From Occultella glacieicola (GTDB lineage Bacteria > Actinomycetota > Actinomycetes > Actinomycetales > Beutenbergiaceae), in contig NZ_SMNA01000002.1 in NCBI RefSeq assembly GCF_004353825.1, forward strand, positions 496,001 to 560,000: 64,000 nucleotides of DNA, in the 5' to 3' direction. A model generated the notes under the pieces. The model worked only from the letters and a program-made list of their open reading frames with translations. It did no database searches and was not told the origin of the DNA. Position numbers and translations under genes: made by a program. Shown one piece after another: positions 27,128-35,987 of this stretch (its first letter is position 1; each line of letters opens with the position of its first letter).

Positions 27128-28407
27128 GTGTCTTCGCCTCCATCGCCGCGGGGCATCGTCAGGTGGATCTCGGTGCCTCGGGTGGCATCACTACGGATCG
27201 TCGCCGTCCCGCCGTGCCGGCGCATCCGGTCCAGGATCGAGTCGCGCACGCCGTGCCGGTCGTCGGGCACGCCGGCGAGGTCGAAACCGTCGCCGCGGTC
27301 CCGCACGAAGACGTCCACGCTCTCGGCGCCGATCTCCACGTACAGCGAGATCGGTGCCCGGCCGTGCCGGACGGCGTTCGCGAGGGCCTCGCGGGTGGCC
27401 GCGGCCAGGGGTGTGGTGCCGTCGTCCGGCCGGGCGTCGCCGGCCGTGACCACGTCGACCGGGACACCGTGGGAGTCCTCGACGTCGGCGGCGACCTGGC
27501 GCACCATGGCCGCGACCGAGTCACCGACCTCCGGTCGGTCGGAGTAGAGCCAGTCCCGCAGCTCGCGCTCCTGCGCGCGGGCCAGGCGCCGCACGTACTG
27601 CGGGTCATCGGCACGGGAGCGGATCAGGGAGAGGGTCTGCAGCACGGAATCGTGCAGGTGCGCGGCGATGTCGGCACGTTCGGACTCGCGGGCCCGGGCG
27701 GCGCGCTCGGCGACGAGTTCGCGCCACAGCCGCAGCCCGAGCGGGGCGAGCACCACGGCGGTGCCGGCCAGGATCGCCAACCCCGCGACGGCGCCGCGGA
27801 ACACCTCGGGGAACGTCTGCCCCTGGCCGACCAGCAGCAGCACCCCGACGAGGGCGAGCGCGAGGCCACCGCCGACGCGCAGCAACACGGTGGCCCGGCG
27901 GGCTGGCTCCCCCGCCTGCCGCTGTCGCTCGACGGCACCGAGCTGGCTCCAGGCGAGTGCGGCGCCACCGAGCAGGACCAGAACCGGCAGGATCCAGGTC
28001 GAGGAGATGTCCAGGTCCGCGCGGCCGGCGAGCAGCGCGACCGCGACCACGATGAGGACGACGGCGAGCACGAGGTCCCAGATCGGCCTGGCGGTCGTGC
28101 GCGACCGCAGTCTGGGCACCAGGCGGCTGAGCCGGGTCGGGCGGGCCTGCGCGGCCTCCTCCTGCGGATCGCCGGTCGGAACCGTGAGCAGGAACCAGAC
28201 GTACAGGGCGATCCCGGCGCCGAGGAACAGACCGAGCACCGCGAAGGCGATCCGCACCCATCGCACATCCACGCCCAGGTGCGCGGCCAGCCCGGCGCAG
28301 ACTCCGCCGATGACCCGGCCCTGGCGCAGCCGGCGCAGCGGAACGTGGCCCGCGGTCCGCCAGGGCGGGATCCAGGGCCGGCTCACGCGAAGGTCGGGCT
28401 GACTCAC
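27124..28407 (-). CDS. Sensor histidine kinase with N-terminal PspC domain
   Basis: Membrane sensor kinase of 427 residues. Residues about 25-75 form a PspC domain (LRQGRVIGGVCAGLAAHLGVDVRWVRIAF...), followed by several further membrane helices to about residue 225. A HisKA_3 dimerisation box contains IAAHLHDSVLQTLSLI with the phospho-accepting His. The ATPase domain holds REALANAVRHG, VRDRGDGFDL and RGTEIHLTMP. PspC-fused kinases of this kind sense envelope stress in actinobacteria. GTG start at 28407. It is divergent from a second PspC gene, which could give feedback like LiaF. Confidence 0.9.
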   Translation of the reverse strand: MSQPDLRVSRPWIPPWRTAGHVPLRRLRQGRVIGGVCAGLAAHLGVDVRWVRIAFAVLGLFLGAGIALYVWFLLTVPTGDPQEEAAQARPTRLSRLVPRLRSRTTARPIWDLVLAVVLIVVAVALLAGRADLDISSTWILPVLVLLGGAALAWSQLGAVERQRQAGEPARRATVLLRVGGGLALALVGVLLLVGQGQTFPEVFRGAVAGLAILAGTAVVLAPLGLRLWRELVAERAARARESERADIAAHLHDSVLQTLSLIRSRADDPQYVRRLARAQERELRDWLYSDRPEVGDSVAAMVRQVAADVEDSHGVPVDVVTAGDARPDDGTTPLAAATREALANAVRHGRAPISLYVEIGAESVDVFVRDRGDGFDLAGVPDDRHGVRDSILDRMRRHGGTATIRSDATRGTEIHLTMPRGDGGEDT

Positions 28408-28467
28408 CTCGCCATCGTGGCACGCCGACGGGGCGATCGGGCCGCCGGAGGCCCGATCCGGCCCGGA

Positions 28468-28556
28468 ATCAGGGGCGTCGGACGCCGATATCAGGGGATC
28501 CCCCGATCCGGGTGCGCCGGCGGTCGGGACCGGCGGATCAGGGACGGTTCAGGGTC
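28468..28556. promoter_or_regulatory. ATCAGGG repeats in the divergent PspC promoter region
   Basis: ATCAGGGG at 28468-28475 and again at 28490-28497 (22 bp apart, two helical turns), ATCAGGGA at 28537-28544 and TTCAGGGT at 28549-28556, all in the same orientation. They lie in the 193-base gap between the kinase/regulator operon and the PspC/toast-rack operon. Candidate binding sites for the neighbouring LuxR-type regulator. Confidence 0.45.
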
Positions 28557-28600
28557 ATACCCGATGGTCGGCGCGGGCCCGACGGGAGTTGACTTGGCCC

Positions 28601-30223
28601 ATGAGCACAGACAACTCCGCCGGCGCACCGCCGCCACGACCCCCGGCACCGGGGCCTTCGAGCACCGACTCCTTCTTCGACTCGCTGCGCCGCAGCCGGA
28701 TGCCGCGGACCACCGATCGCTGGATCGGTGGGGTGGCCGCCGGGATCGCGCGACGCCTGAACATCGACCCGCTGATCGTGCGCGGCGTGCTCGTCGTGAT
28801 GACCCTGTTCGGCGGGCTCGGCCTGTTCCTGTACGGGCTCGGCTGGGCCCTGCTGCCGGAGGAGACCGACGGCCGGATCCACCTCCAGGAGGCGATCCGC
28901 GGCCGGTTCGACGCGGCCCTCGCGGGAGCGATCGCCTTCGTGCTCGTCGGTGCGTCCCGACTCGGGTTCTGGTGGGACAACATGTGGTGGGGCGGGGAGT
29001 TCTTCGGCACCGTCCTGGTGCTCGGGGCCATCGCCCTGGTGATCTGGCTGATCGTCTCCGCCCGGCGGAACGGGAAGGACGCCGGAGGGACGCCGAACCA
29101 GCAGGCCACGATGATGCCGCCGCTCGGCCCGACCCCGCCGCCCGCGCCCGGCCAGCCGGCCGACCACGGCCCGGCGACCTGGGCGAACGCGGCGGCACCG
29201 ACGTCGACGACCACCGAGTCGTCCGAAGGAACCGCAGCGGCCGGCCACTCCGGCCCACCGCCCGCGGCCGACCCGGCGCTCCCCGACGGCTCCGACGCGT
29301 ACGCCGACCCGGCCGGTACGGCGTTCGCGGCCGAGACCGGCTGGTCGGGCCGGGTGCCGCCGTCCGGTCCCACGTACCCCACGCCCGGTCCGGATCCCTA
29401 CGCGACCTATCCGACGCCGTCGGGCACCGGTCCTCACTCCGCCCACCCGACCACCTGGGCGCCGGCTCCGGCACCCGTGCCCGTGCCCGTGCCCACTGTG
29501 CCCGCCAGGCCCCGGACTCCCGGTCCCGGCCGGCTCCTGACCCGCCTGGTGCTCGGCCTCACGCTGATCGCGATCGCCTCGCTGTGGCTGCTCGAGTACG
29601 TCGGCGACGTGGTCGTCGGCGGCTGGCTCACGGGGATCGGCGTCGTGCTGATCCTGCTCGGCATCGGCGTCGGCGTCGCGGGTCTGCTCGGCCGCAGGTC
29701 CGGCGGGCTCGGCGTGGTCGCGGTCCTGATCGCGCTGATCGGGGTGCCCTGGGCGGCGGTCGAGGGATCCACGAACTTCGGCGACTTCCGGTGGACGGAG
29801 TCCAGCAGCTACGGGGACGCCCGCTGGGTCCCGCAGGACGCGGCCGAGCTCGAGCAGGGCTTCGACGACATCGCCGGGGGTGAGGTGACCGTCGACCTCA
29901 CCGAACTCGACGGCACCGTCCGGCTCGACGACCCGGTGAACCTCGGCATCGGAGCCGGCCAGCTCAACCTCCGCGTCCCGGAGGGCATGTCGGTCCGGAT
30001 CGAGGCCGAAGTGCTCGGTGAGGTGGTCGCCCGGACCAGCGATGGCTGGACCGGTGGCTACGCCGACGACCGGCCCGCGCCGATCGAGAACAACCAGTGG
30101 CGCACCAGCCCCAGCCGCGGGGTCGTCCTGATCTCGCCGGCCGCGCAGTCCGGTGAGCCCGACCTGACCATCGTGATCGACGCCGGTGTCGGCGAGATCC
30201 GGATCCTCGAGGAGTCCGCATGA
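28601..30223 (+). CDS. PspC domain / toast-rack membrane protein (LiaF-like)
   Basis: Membrane protein of 540 residues. After a Pro-rich tail, residues ~40-95 form a PspC domain (TTDRWIGGVAAGIARRLNIDPLIVRGVLVVM). Two more helices follow near 105-150, then a ~155-residue low-complexity Pro/Ala/Thr/Gly linker, four helices (about 315-385), and an extracellular C-terminal beta domain like the LiaF/toast-rack fold (VTVDLTELDGTVRLDDP, IGAGQLNLRVPEGMSVRI, VLISPAAQSGEPDLTIVIDAGVGEIRIL). LiaF-type proteins restrain a cognate kinase, and the divergent gene encodes one with a PspC domain. I start it at ATG 28601; an earlier in-frame start at 28589 is possible. Confidence 0.85.
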   Translation: MSTDNSAGAPPPRPPAPGPSSTDSFFDSLRRSRMPRTTDRWIGGVAAGIARRLNIDPLIVRGVLVVMTLFGGLGLFLYGLGWALLPEETDGRIHLQEAIRGRFDAALAGAIAFVLVGASRLGFWWDNMWWGGEFFGTVLVLGAIALVIWLIVSARRNGKDAGGTPNQQATMMPPLGPTPPPAPGQPADHGPATWANAAAPTSTTTESSEGTAAAGHSGPPPAADPALPDGSDAYADPAGTAFAAETGWSGRVPPSGPTYPTPGPDPYATYPTPSGTGPHSAHPTTWAPAPAPVPVPVPTVPARPRTPGPGRLLTRLVLGLTLIAIASLWLLEYVGDVVVGGWLTGIGVVLILLGIGVGVAGLLGRRSGGLGVVAVLIALIGVPWAAVEGSTNFGDFRWTESSSYGDARWVPQDAAELEQGFDDIAGGEVTVDLTELDGTVRLDDPVNLGIGAGQLNLRVPEGMSVRIEAEVLGEVVARTSDGWTGGYADDRPAPIENNQWRTSPSRGVVLISPAAQSGEPDLTIVIDAGVGEIRILEESA

Positions 30224-30705
30224 GTGAGAACCGCAACCACGCCGCGTCCCCGGCCGAGCCCGACGCGCCCACGGAGGCGTTCGGGTCCGAGTCCCGGGAC
30301 CAGGACCGCCCGAGCATCATGGAGGCCGCGACCAGGTTGGAGGCCGAGACGGCCGCCGCGCCGGGGTCGAGCGAACCGGGCGGACAGCCCTCCTGGTACG
30401 AGGAGTCCCTCCGCGACGAGGCCGCCCTGCGTTCCGAGCCCGTCCCGGTGACGCACCACGCCGCCGGGATGTCCGGTGCGGCCGATGCCGTGCCGGGGTA
30501 CTCCCCCGGCAGCCCGGCCCCGCGCGAGCGGGCCCGGGTCGGCACCATCGTGTGGGGCCTGGTCCTGGTCCTGCTGGGGGTGGTCGTGGTCGCGATCGGG
30601 CTCGGCTTCGAGGTGGACCTCGAGGTCTTCCTCATCGGGCTGCTCGGGATCGCCGGGGTCGGCCTGCTCGTCGGCACCGCCATCTCGGCACTGCGCGGGC
30701 GCTGA
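30220..30705 (+). CDS. Small membrane protein coupled to the PspC protein
   Basis: A 161-residue protein of unknown function, overlapping the upstream PspC/toast-rack gene by ATGA and so translationally coupled. About 100 polar, acidic residues (MSENRNHAASPAEPDAPTEA...) precede two helices: GTIVWGLVLVLLGVVVVAIGLG and the LEVFLIGLLGIAGVGLLVG stretch. Its place suggests a third component of the envelope-stress module. A strong hairpin follows 22 bases after the stop. Confidence 0.8.
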   Translation: MSENRNHAASPAEPDAPTEAFGSESRDQDRPSIMEAATRLEAETAAAPGSSEPGGQPSWYEESLRDEAALRSEPVPVTHHAAGMSGAADAVPGYSPGSPAPRERARVGTIVWGLVLVLLGVVVVAIGLGFEVDLEVFLIGLLGIAGVGLLVGTAISALRGR

Positions 30706-30726
30706 CCGCGGCGGTTCGAGCTCAAC

Positions 30727-30765
30727 GGTGCGCTCGCGACGCGTTCGGCACGTCGGGAGCGCACC
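30727..30765. terminator. Long hairpin between convergent genes
   Basis: GGTGCGCTCGCGACG pairs with CGTCGGGAGCGCACC (14 of 15) around a 9-base loop, between the small membrane gene (stop 30705) and the glycosyltransferase gene (stop 30800). Probably a bidirectional terminator; no T-tract. Confidence 0.6.
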
Positions 30766-30799
30766 ACAACGGTCCGGCGGTGGGGACGGCGCGCCTGCC

Positions 30800-31972
30800 T
30801 CAGTCCCGCCTCGCTCGCATGTAGAGCTCGTCGGCTCTCGCCAACACGTCGGGCCAACCCACCGCCGGCGCCACCCGGGCGTTGTGTTCCCGGATCCGGG
30901 CCAGCAGGCCCGGGTCGGAGGCCAGGTCCACGAGGGCGCCGGTGAGGCCGGCGTCCCCGGTGCGCAACAGCCCGTCGACACCGTCGGCCACGAACTCACC
31001 GATGCCGGTGCCGGCGTTCGCCACCACGGCGAGCCCAGCGGCCCGGGCCTCGAGCGGCGCGATCCCGAACGCCTCGAGCCGGGCCGGGGCCACGAACACG
31101 TCCTGGTCCCGGTAGAGCGTCGGCAGCACCTCCCGCGGTACCCGGCCGAGCAGGGTGACCACGTCCTCGAGGCCGGCCGCGGCGATCTCGGCACGCAGGG
31201 CCGCCTCCGCGGGGCCGCTGCCGGCGATGCTCAACCGGATCCGTGGCCGCCCGCGGCCGTCGCGTCCGAGGGTCTCGGCGGCGGCACCGACGAGCCGCAC
31301 CAGCGGAACCGCACGCTTGCGGGGCGCGAGCCGTTGGGTCGCGACCACGCGCAGCACACCGGGATCGGCCGGGGCGACCGGCCCTGGTGTGCCGCGCGCG
31401 GCGGCCCGCCAGGGCGCCAGGTCCAGCCCGTTCGGCAGCACGGTGACGTCGTCACGGCGCAGCGCGTGCGCCACCCGCTCGGCCGCCACGGTGCTGACCG
31501 CGCTCGGCGCGAGGGCAGCCTCGCTCCACCCGCCGGCCCGGGCGCCGAGCCGGACCGCCGGCTCCACGCCGTCGAGCATGCAGTGCCAGGTGATCGCGAG
31601 CGGCAGGCCGAGATCGCGGGCCGCGCGAGCGCCGTCGAACGCGAACGGGCTGACCACGCCCGCGTGCACGTGCACCACATCCGGGCGCAGGATCTCCAGG
31701 GCCCGCCTCACGAGCGCCCGCCCGCTCGGGTGCACGGGCAGCCCGAACGTGACCGGCGAAGCGATCCGGTGCACCCGGACCCCGGCGGCCTCCGTGGTGG
31801 TGGTGCGGTACCGGCTGCGCCCCTGCTCGACGGCATCGCGGCCCAGCGCGGTCGCGGTCAGCACGTGCACGGCATGCCCGGCGGCGCCCTGATGGGTGGC
31901 GAGGTCCTCGACCTGGGACTCGATGCCGCCGACCCGGGGGGCGTAGCAGTCTGAGACGTGGACGATCCGCAC
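30800..31972 (-). CDS. GT4-family glycosyltransferase
   Basis: GT-B fold transferase, 390 residues, probably adding a sugar to a lipid or polysaccharide at the inner membrane face. The N-terminus VRIVHVSDCYAPRVGGIESQVEDLATHQ is typical for the acceptor side. The donor domain has VVATQRLAPRKRAVPLV, LSIAGSGPAEAALR, VTLLGRVPREVLPTLYRDQDVFVAP, and the EX7E-type motif LEAFGIAPLEARAAGLAVVA near residue 305. I start it at GTG 31972; the frame is open to 32158, but that extension crosses the promoter and start of the divergent methyltransferase gene. Specific donor and acceptor unknown. Confidence 0.87.
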   Translation of the reverse strand: MRIVHVSDCYAPRVGGIESQVEDLATHQGAAGHAVHVLTATALGRDAVEQGRSRYRTTTTEAAGVRVHRIASPVTFGLPVHPSGRALVRRALEILRPDVVHVHAGVVSPFAFDGARAARDLGLPLAITWHCMLDGVEPAVRLGARAGGWSEAALAPSAVSTVAAERVAHALRRDDVTVLPNGLDLAPWRAAARGTPGPVAPADPGVLRVVATQRLAPRKRAVPLVRLVGAAAETLGRDGRGRPRIRLSIAGSGPAEAALRAEIAAAGLEDVVTLLGRVPREVLPTLYRDQDVFVAPARLEAFGIAPLEARAAGLAVVANAGTGIGEFVADGVDGLLRTGDAGLTGALVDLASDPGLLARIREHNARVAPAVGWPDVLARADELYMRARRD

Positions 31973-32101
31973 GCCCCACTGTAACCAGCGCTCCCCGACG
32001 TGACGGGGCGAGGCAGAACCCCACGTCCGAGTCAGGAGGTCGTCGGCTCCTGATTCGGGCGCAACGCACTGCACCGCGGCGGGAACTCCTGTCGTGACCG
32101 C

Positions 32102-32123
32102 TAGAATTATCTCGATGTCGAGA
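32102..32123 (+). promoter_or_regulatory. -10 element and TCTCGATGTCGAG dyad at the methyltransferase start
   Basis: TAGAAT (32102-32107) is a good -10. TCTCGATGTCGAGA (32110-32123) is a perfect dyad TCTCGA/TCGAGA around TG and overlaps the ATG at 32115. This implies a leaderless transcript with an operator over its start. The first 13 bases match the dyad upstream of sucC exactly. Confidence 0.5.
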
Positions 32124-32903
32124 GAACGGACGCCGATGCCCACCTGGGACCCGACCACCTACCTCGCCTATGCCGACGAGCGCAGCCGACCGTTCCTCGA
32201 CCTGCTCGCCCGGGTCGACGGCGAACCCGCCACCATCGCCGACCTCGGCTGCGGCCCCGGTCACCTGATGGCCGCCCTGCGGGCCCGTTGGCCGCACGCG
32301 TCGATCGTCGGCGTGGACGCCAGCCCCGAGATGATCGCGCGGGCGCGCGCCGAGCACGCCGCCGACGGCGTCACGTACGTGTGCGCCGACCTCACCTCCT
32401 GGGAGCCGGCCGCGCCGGTGGACCTGCTCGTCTCGAACGCGACGCTGCAGTGGGTGCCGGGGCACCTCGACCTGCTCCCCCGGCTCGCCGGCACGCTGAC
32501 CGAGGCCGGCACGCTGGCGTTCTCCGTGCCGGGCAACTTCGACGAACCGAGCCACGTCCTGCTGCGCGACCTCGCCGGGCGAGCGCCCTACGCGGCCCAC
32601 ACGGCCGCCGTCGTCCATCCTTCGTCGCACGACGCAGCCACCTACCTGGCGACCCTGACCGCGACGGGACTGCGCGTGGACGCCTGGGAGACCACCTACC
32701 TGCACGTGCTCGACGGCGAGGACCCGGTGCTGCGGTGGATCCTCGGAACCGGGGCGCGCCCGGTGGTGCAGGCGCTTCCCGAGGACCTCCGGGAGCAGTT
32801 CGTCACCGAGTACGGCGTGCTGCTGCGGGAGGCCTACCCGGTCCGCCCGCACGGCACGGTGCTGCCGTTCCGGCGGGTGTTCGTGGTGGCGCGCCGAGCT
32901 TGA
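32115..32903 (+). CDS. tam: Trans-aconitate 2-methyltransferase-like protein
   Basis: SAM-dependent methyltransferase. Tam methylates trans-aconitate, a spontaneous by-product of cis-aconitate that inhibits aconitase, and so protects the TCA cycle. 262 residues from ATG 32115. WDPTTYLAYADERSRPFLDLL matches the characteristic family start (W.P..YL.....R.RP). ATIADLGCGPGHLMAAL is SAM motif I, IVGVDASPEMI is motif II, and LLVSNATLQWVPGH matches the SNA..QW block of Tam. A second ATG at 32136 would give 255 residues, nearer the E. coli length of about 252. ATG 32115 lies 8 bases after TAGAAT and may be leaderless. The shared dyad with sucC supports a TCA link. Confidence 0.85.
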   Translation: MSRERTPMPTWDPTTYLAYADERSRPFLDLLARVDGEPATIADLGCGPGHLMAALRARWPHASIVGVDASPEMIARARAEHAADGVTYVCADLTSWEPAAPVDLLVSNATLQWVPGHLDLLPRLAGTLTEAGTLAFSVPGNFDEPSHVLLRDLAGRAPYAAHTAAVVHPSSHDAATYLATLTATGLRVDAWETTYLHVLDGEDPVLRWILGTGARPVVQALPEDLREQFVTEYGVLLREAYPVRPHGTVLPFRRVFVVARRA

Positions 32904-32925
32904 GCGGCGGTGCTCAGGCCCGCCT

Positions 32926-34502
<1,577 letters not shown>

Positions 34503-34537
34503 AGCACCCAGGATACGGCCGGATCAGACGGTGCCGA

Positions 34538-34939
34538 TCACGGCGCCTCGGCGCGCGCCGCGAGCGTCTCGTCCACCCAGTCGCGGGCCTTACCCTCCAT
34601 GACGAACGACAGGACCGGCACCACGCCACCGGCGATCAGGGCCGCGATCCGGCCGAAGCTCCAGCGCATCCGGCTCCACAGGTCGAACACCGTGACCGCG
34701 TAGACGACGTAGATCCATCCGTGCACGAACGCGATCCAGGACCCGAGCACGGGGTTCGGACTGCCGGTGGAGTCGACGCCGTTCACCTGCACGATGTACT
34801 TGAGCACCATCTCCAGGCAGAGCAGCAGGAGCATGCCGCCGGTGACGAACGCCATGATCCGGTAGCGGGTGAACGCGCCGCGATCCTTGAAGTCCCGGGC
34901 ATCGGCGTTGGTCGGGTTGGTGTCCGTCATGGGAGACAT
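34538..34939 (-). CDS. DUF3817 family membrane protein
   Basis: A 133-residue membrane protein of the DUF3817 family, often found beside guaA in actinobacteria; function unknown. Three hydrophobic segments: RIMAFVTGGMLLLLCLEMVLKY, WIAFVHGWIYVVYAVTVFDL and IAALIAGGVVPVLSFVM. RYRIMAFVTG and FVHGWIYVVY are the recognisable family blocks. Starts at ATG 34939 (MSPMTD...) or 34930 (MTDTNPT...) are both possible; neither has a strong Shine-Dalgarno. The frame is open far upstream, but that part overlaps the divergent gene and is not coding. It lies 35 bases upstream of guaA on the same strand. Confidence 0.85.
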   Translation of the reverse strand: MSPMTDTNPTNADARDFKDRGAFTRYRIMAFVTGGMLLLLCLEMVLKYIVQVNGVDSTGSPNPVLGSWIAFVHGWIYVVYAVTVFDLWSRMRWSFGRIAALIAGGVVPVLSFVMEGKARDWVDETLAARAEAP

Positions 34940-35039
34940 TGTCGCCCGAGTCCGGGGCGGGGGGAAACTCGCCGGGCACGCCGGACGGCGGGTGGGCACC
35001 GACACCGGTCGGTAGCCTGTGCGCGGAGAGGGGTGGGCG

Positions 35040-35882
35040 ATGAGCCGACGGCGGTGGCTGCTCGCGGCGGCGGTGCTCGTCGTGGTGGTCGTGGTGGTGG
35101 TGCTCGCGCTCCGGTCCGGTGGCCCAGCGGCCGAACGGCGCGCCGCGATCGCCCAGTGGGATGCCGACCTGCTGGACTGGGAGGTCCAGCGGCTCGCCGA
35201 GTTCGGGCCCGACGGCGCCCGAGTGCCGACCGCGGAGCCGCTCGGCGCCGTGGTGCTCGGTCTCGCAAGCGCACCCGTGCTCGCCGGCGAGGCCACCGCG
35301 GAGTCCCTGGACGCGGTGAACGCCGCCTGCACCGCGCAGGCGTCCTTCCCGGAGGTGGTGCGCAGCGTGCCCGCTCCCCCGGCCGCGCCGCCGGGCCTGG
35401 ACACCGAGCACGCCGACGCCGACGGGGTCGTGGCCCGGTTCGACGCCGATCGCGGCGCCCTGGCCGCCTTCGTGGACGCGACCGGGGCCGACGAGGCGGC
35501 GGTGCGACAGTTCTGCGGCACCTACCCGCCGCTGGTATCAGCGCACTCGGACGCCGCTGCCGGAGCGACCGGCCCGGCGGAGGCGAACGCCCGGATCGTC
35601 GACGCTCTCTCGACCCAGTGCTACCTGTCCGGCTGGGAGCCCGTCTGCTCCGCCGACGCGGACGGGGCGCGGGACGTGGCGGCCGCCCAGATCAGCGCGG
35701 ATCCGGGCGCGGTCGACGCCGCGGTGGAGGCGGCGGACACCGGGCACGCGCAGGCCGCGACCGCCGTCGGGCTCGGGGCCGACCGGGCCGCCACGGCGGC
35801 CGCCATGACCGCGGCGGTGACCGCCTGGCAGACCGACGCGAGCGCGGCGACCACGGCGTTCACCGACGCACTCGGCGGGTGA
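35040..35882 (+). CDS. Uncharacterised exported or anchored protein
   Basis: A 280-residue protein I do not recognise. Arg-rich start then one hydrophobic helix, WLLAAAVLVVVVVVVVLAL (residues 6-24), without an obvious cleavage site, so probably an N-terminal anchor with the rest outside. The outer part is rich in Ala and Asp, with five Cys (NAACTAQA, RQFCGTYP, STQCYLSG, EPVCSADA) and a helical C-terminus. GAGAGGGG before ATG 35040 supports the start. It is divergent from the DUF3817 gene and 105 bases before the ABC exporter genes; no functional link can be shown. Confidence 0.72.
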   Translation: MSRRRWLLAAAVLVVVVVVVVLALRSGGPAAERRAAIAQWDADLLDWEVQRLAEFGPDGARVPTAEPLGAVVLGLASAPVLAGEATAESLDAVNAACTAQASFPEVVRSVPAPPAAPPGLDTEHADADGVVARFDADRGALAAFVDATGADEAAVRQFCGTYPPLVSAHSDAAAGATGPAEANARIVDALSTQCYLSGWEPVCSADADGARDVAAAQISADPGAVDAAVEAADTGHAQAATAVGLGADRAATAAAMTAAVTAWQTDASAATTAFTDALGG

Positions 35883-35948
35883 CCCGGCCCGCCGCCCGGG
35901 TACCGGGACCGAGCGGCGCTGAACGGTGGTGCAGACCACTGAAATCAG

Positions 35949-35978
35949 TTGGCACCGTGGTGGTGGCCAGGCATACCG
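35949..35978 (+). promoter_or_regulatory. Candidate promoter of the ABC exporter operon
   Basis: TTGGCA (35949-35954), 17 bases, then CATACC (35972-35977). The GTG start at 35988 is 10 bases further on, so the message would be leaderless or nearly so. Confidence 0.35.
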
Positions 35979-35987
35979 TTGCCTCTC

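Noticed and set aside
34940-35521. Long N-terminal extension of the DUF3817 gene
   Set aside because: It lies opposite the gene at 35040-35882 and lacks family similarity; a start at 34939 or 34930 fits the family length.
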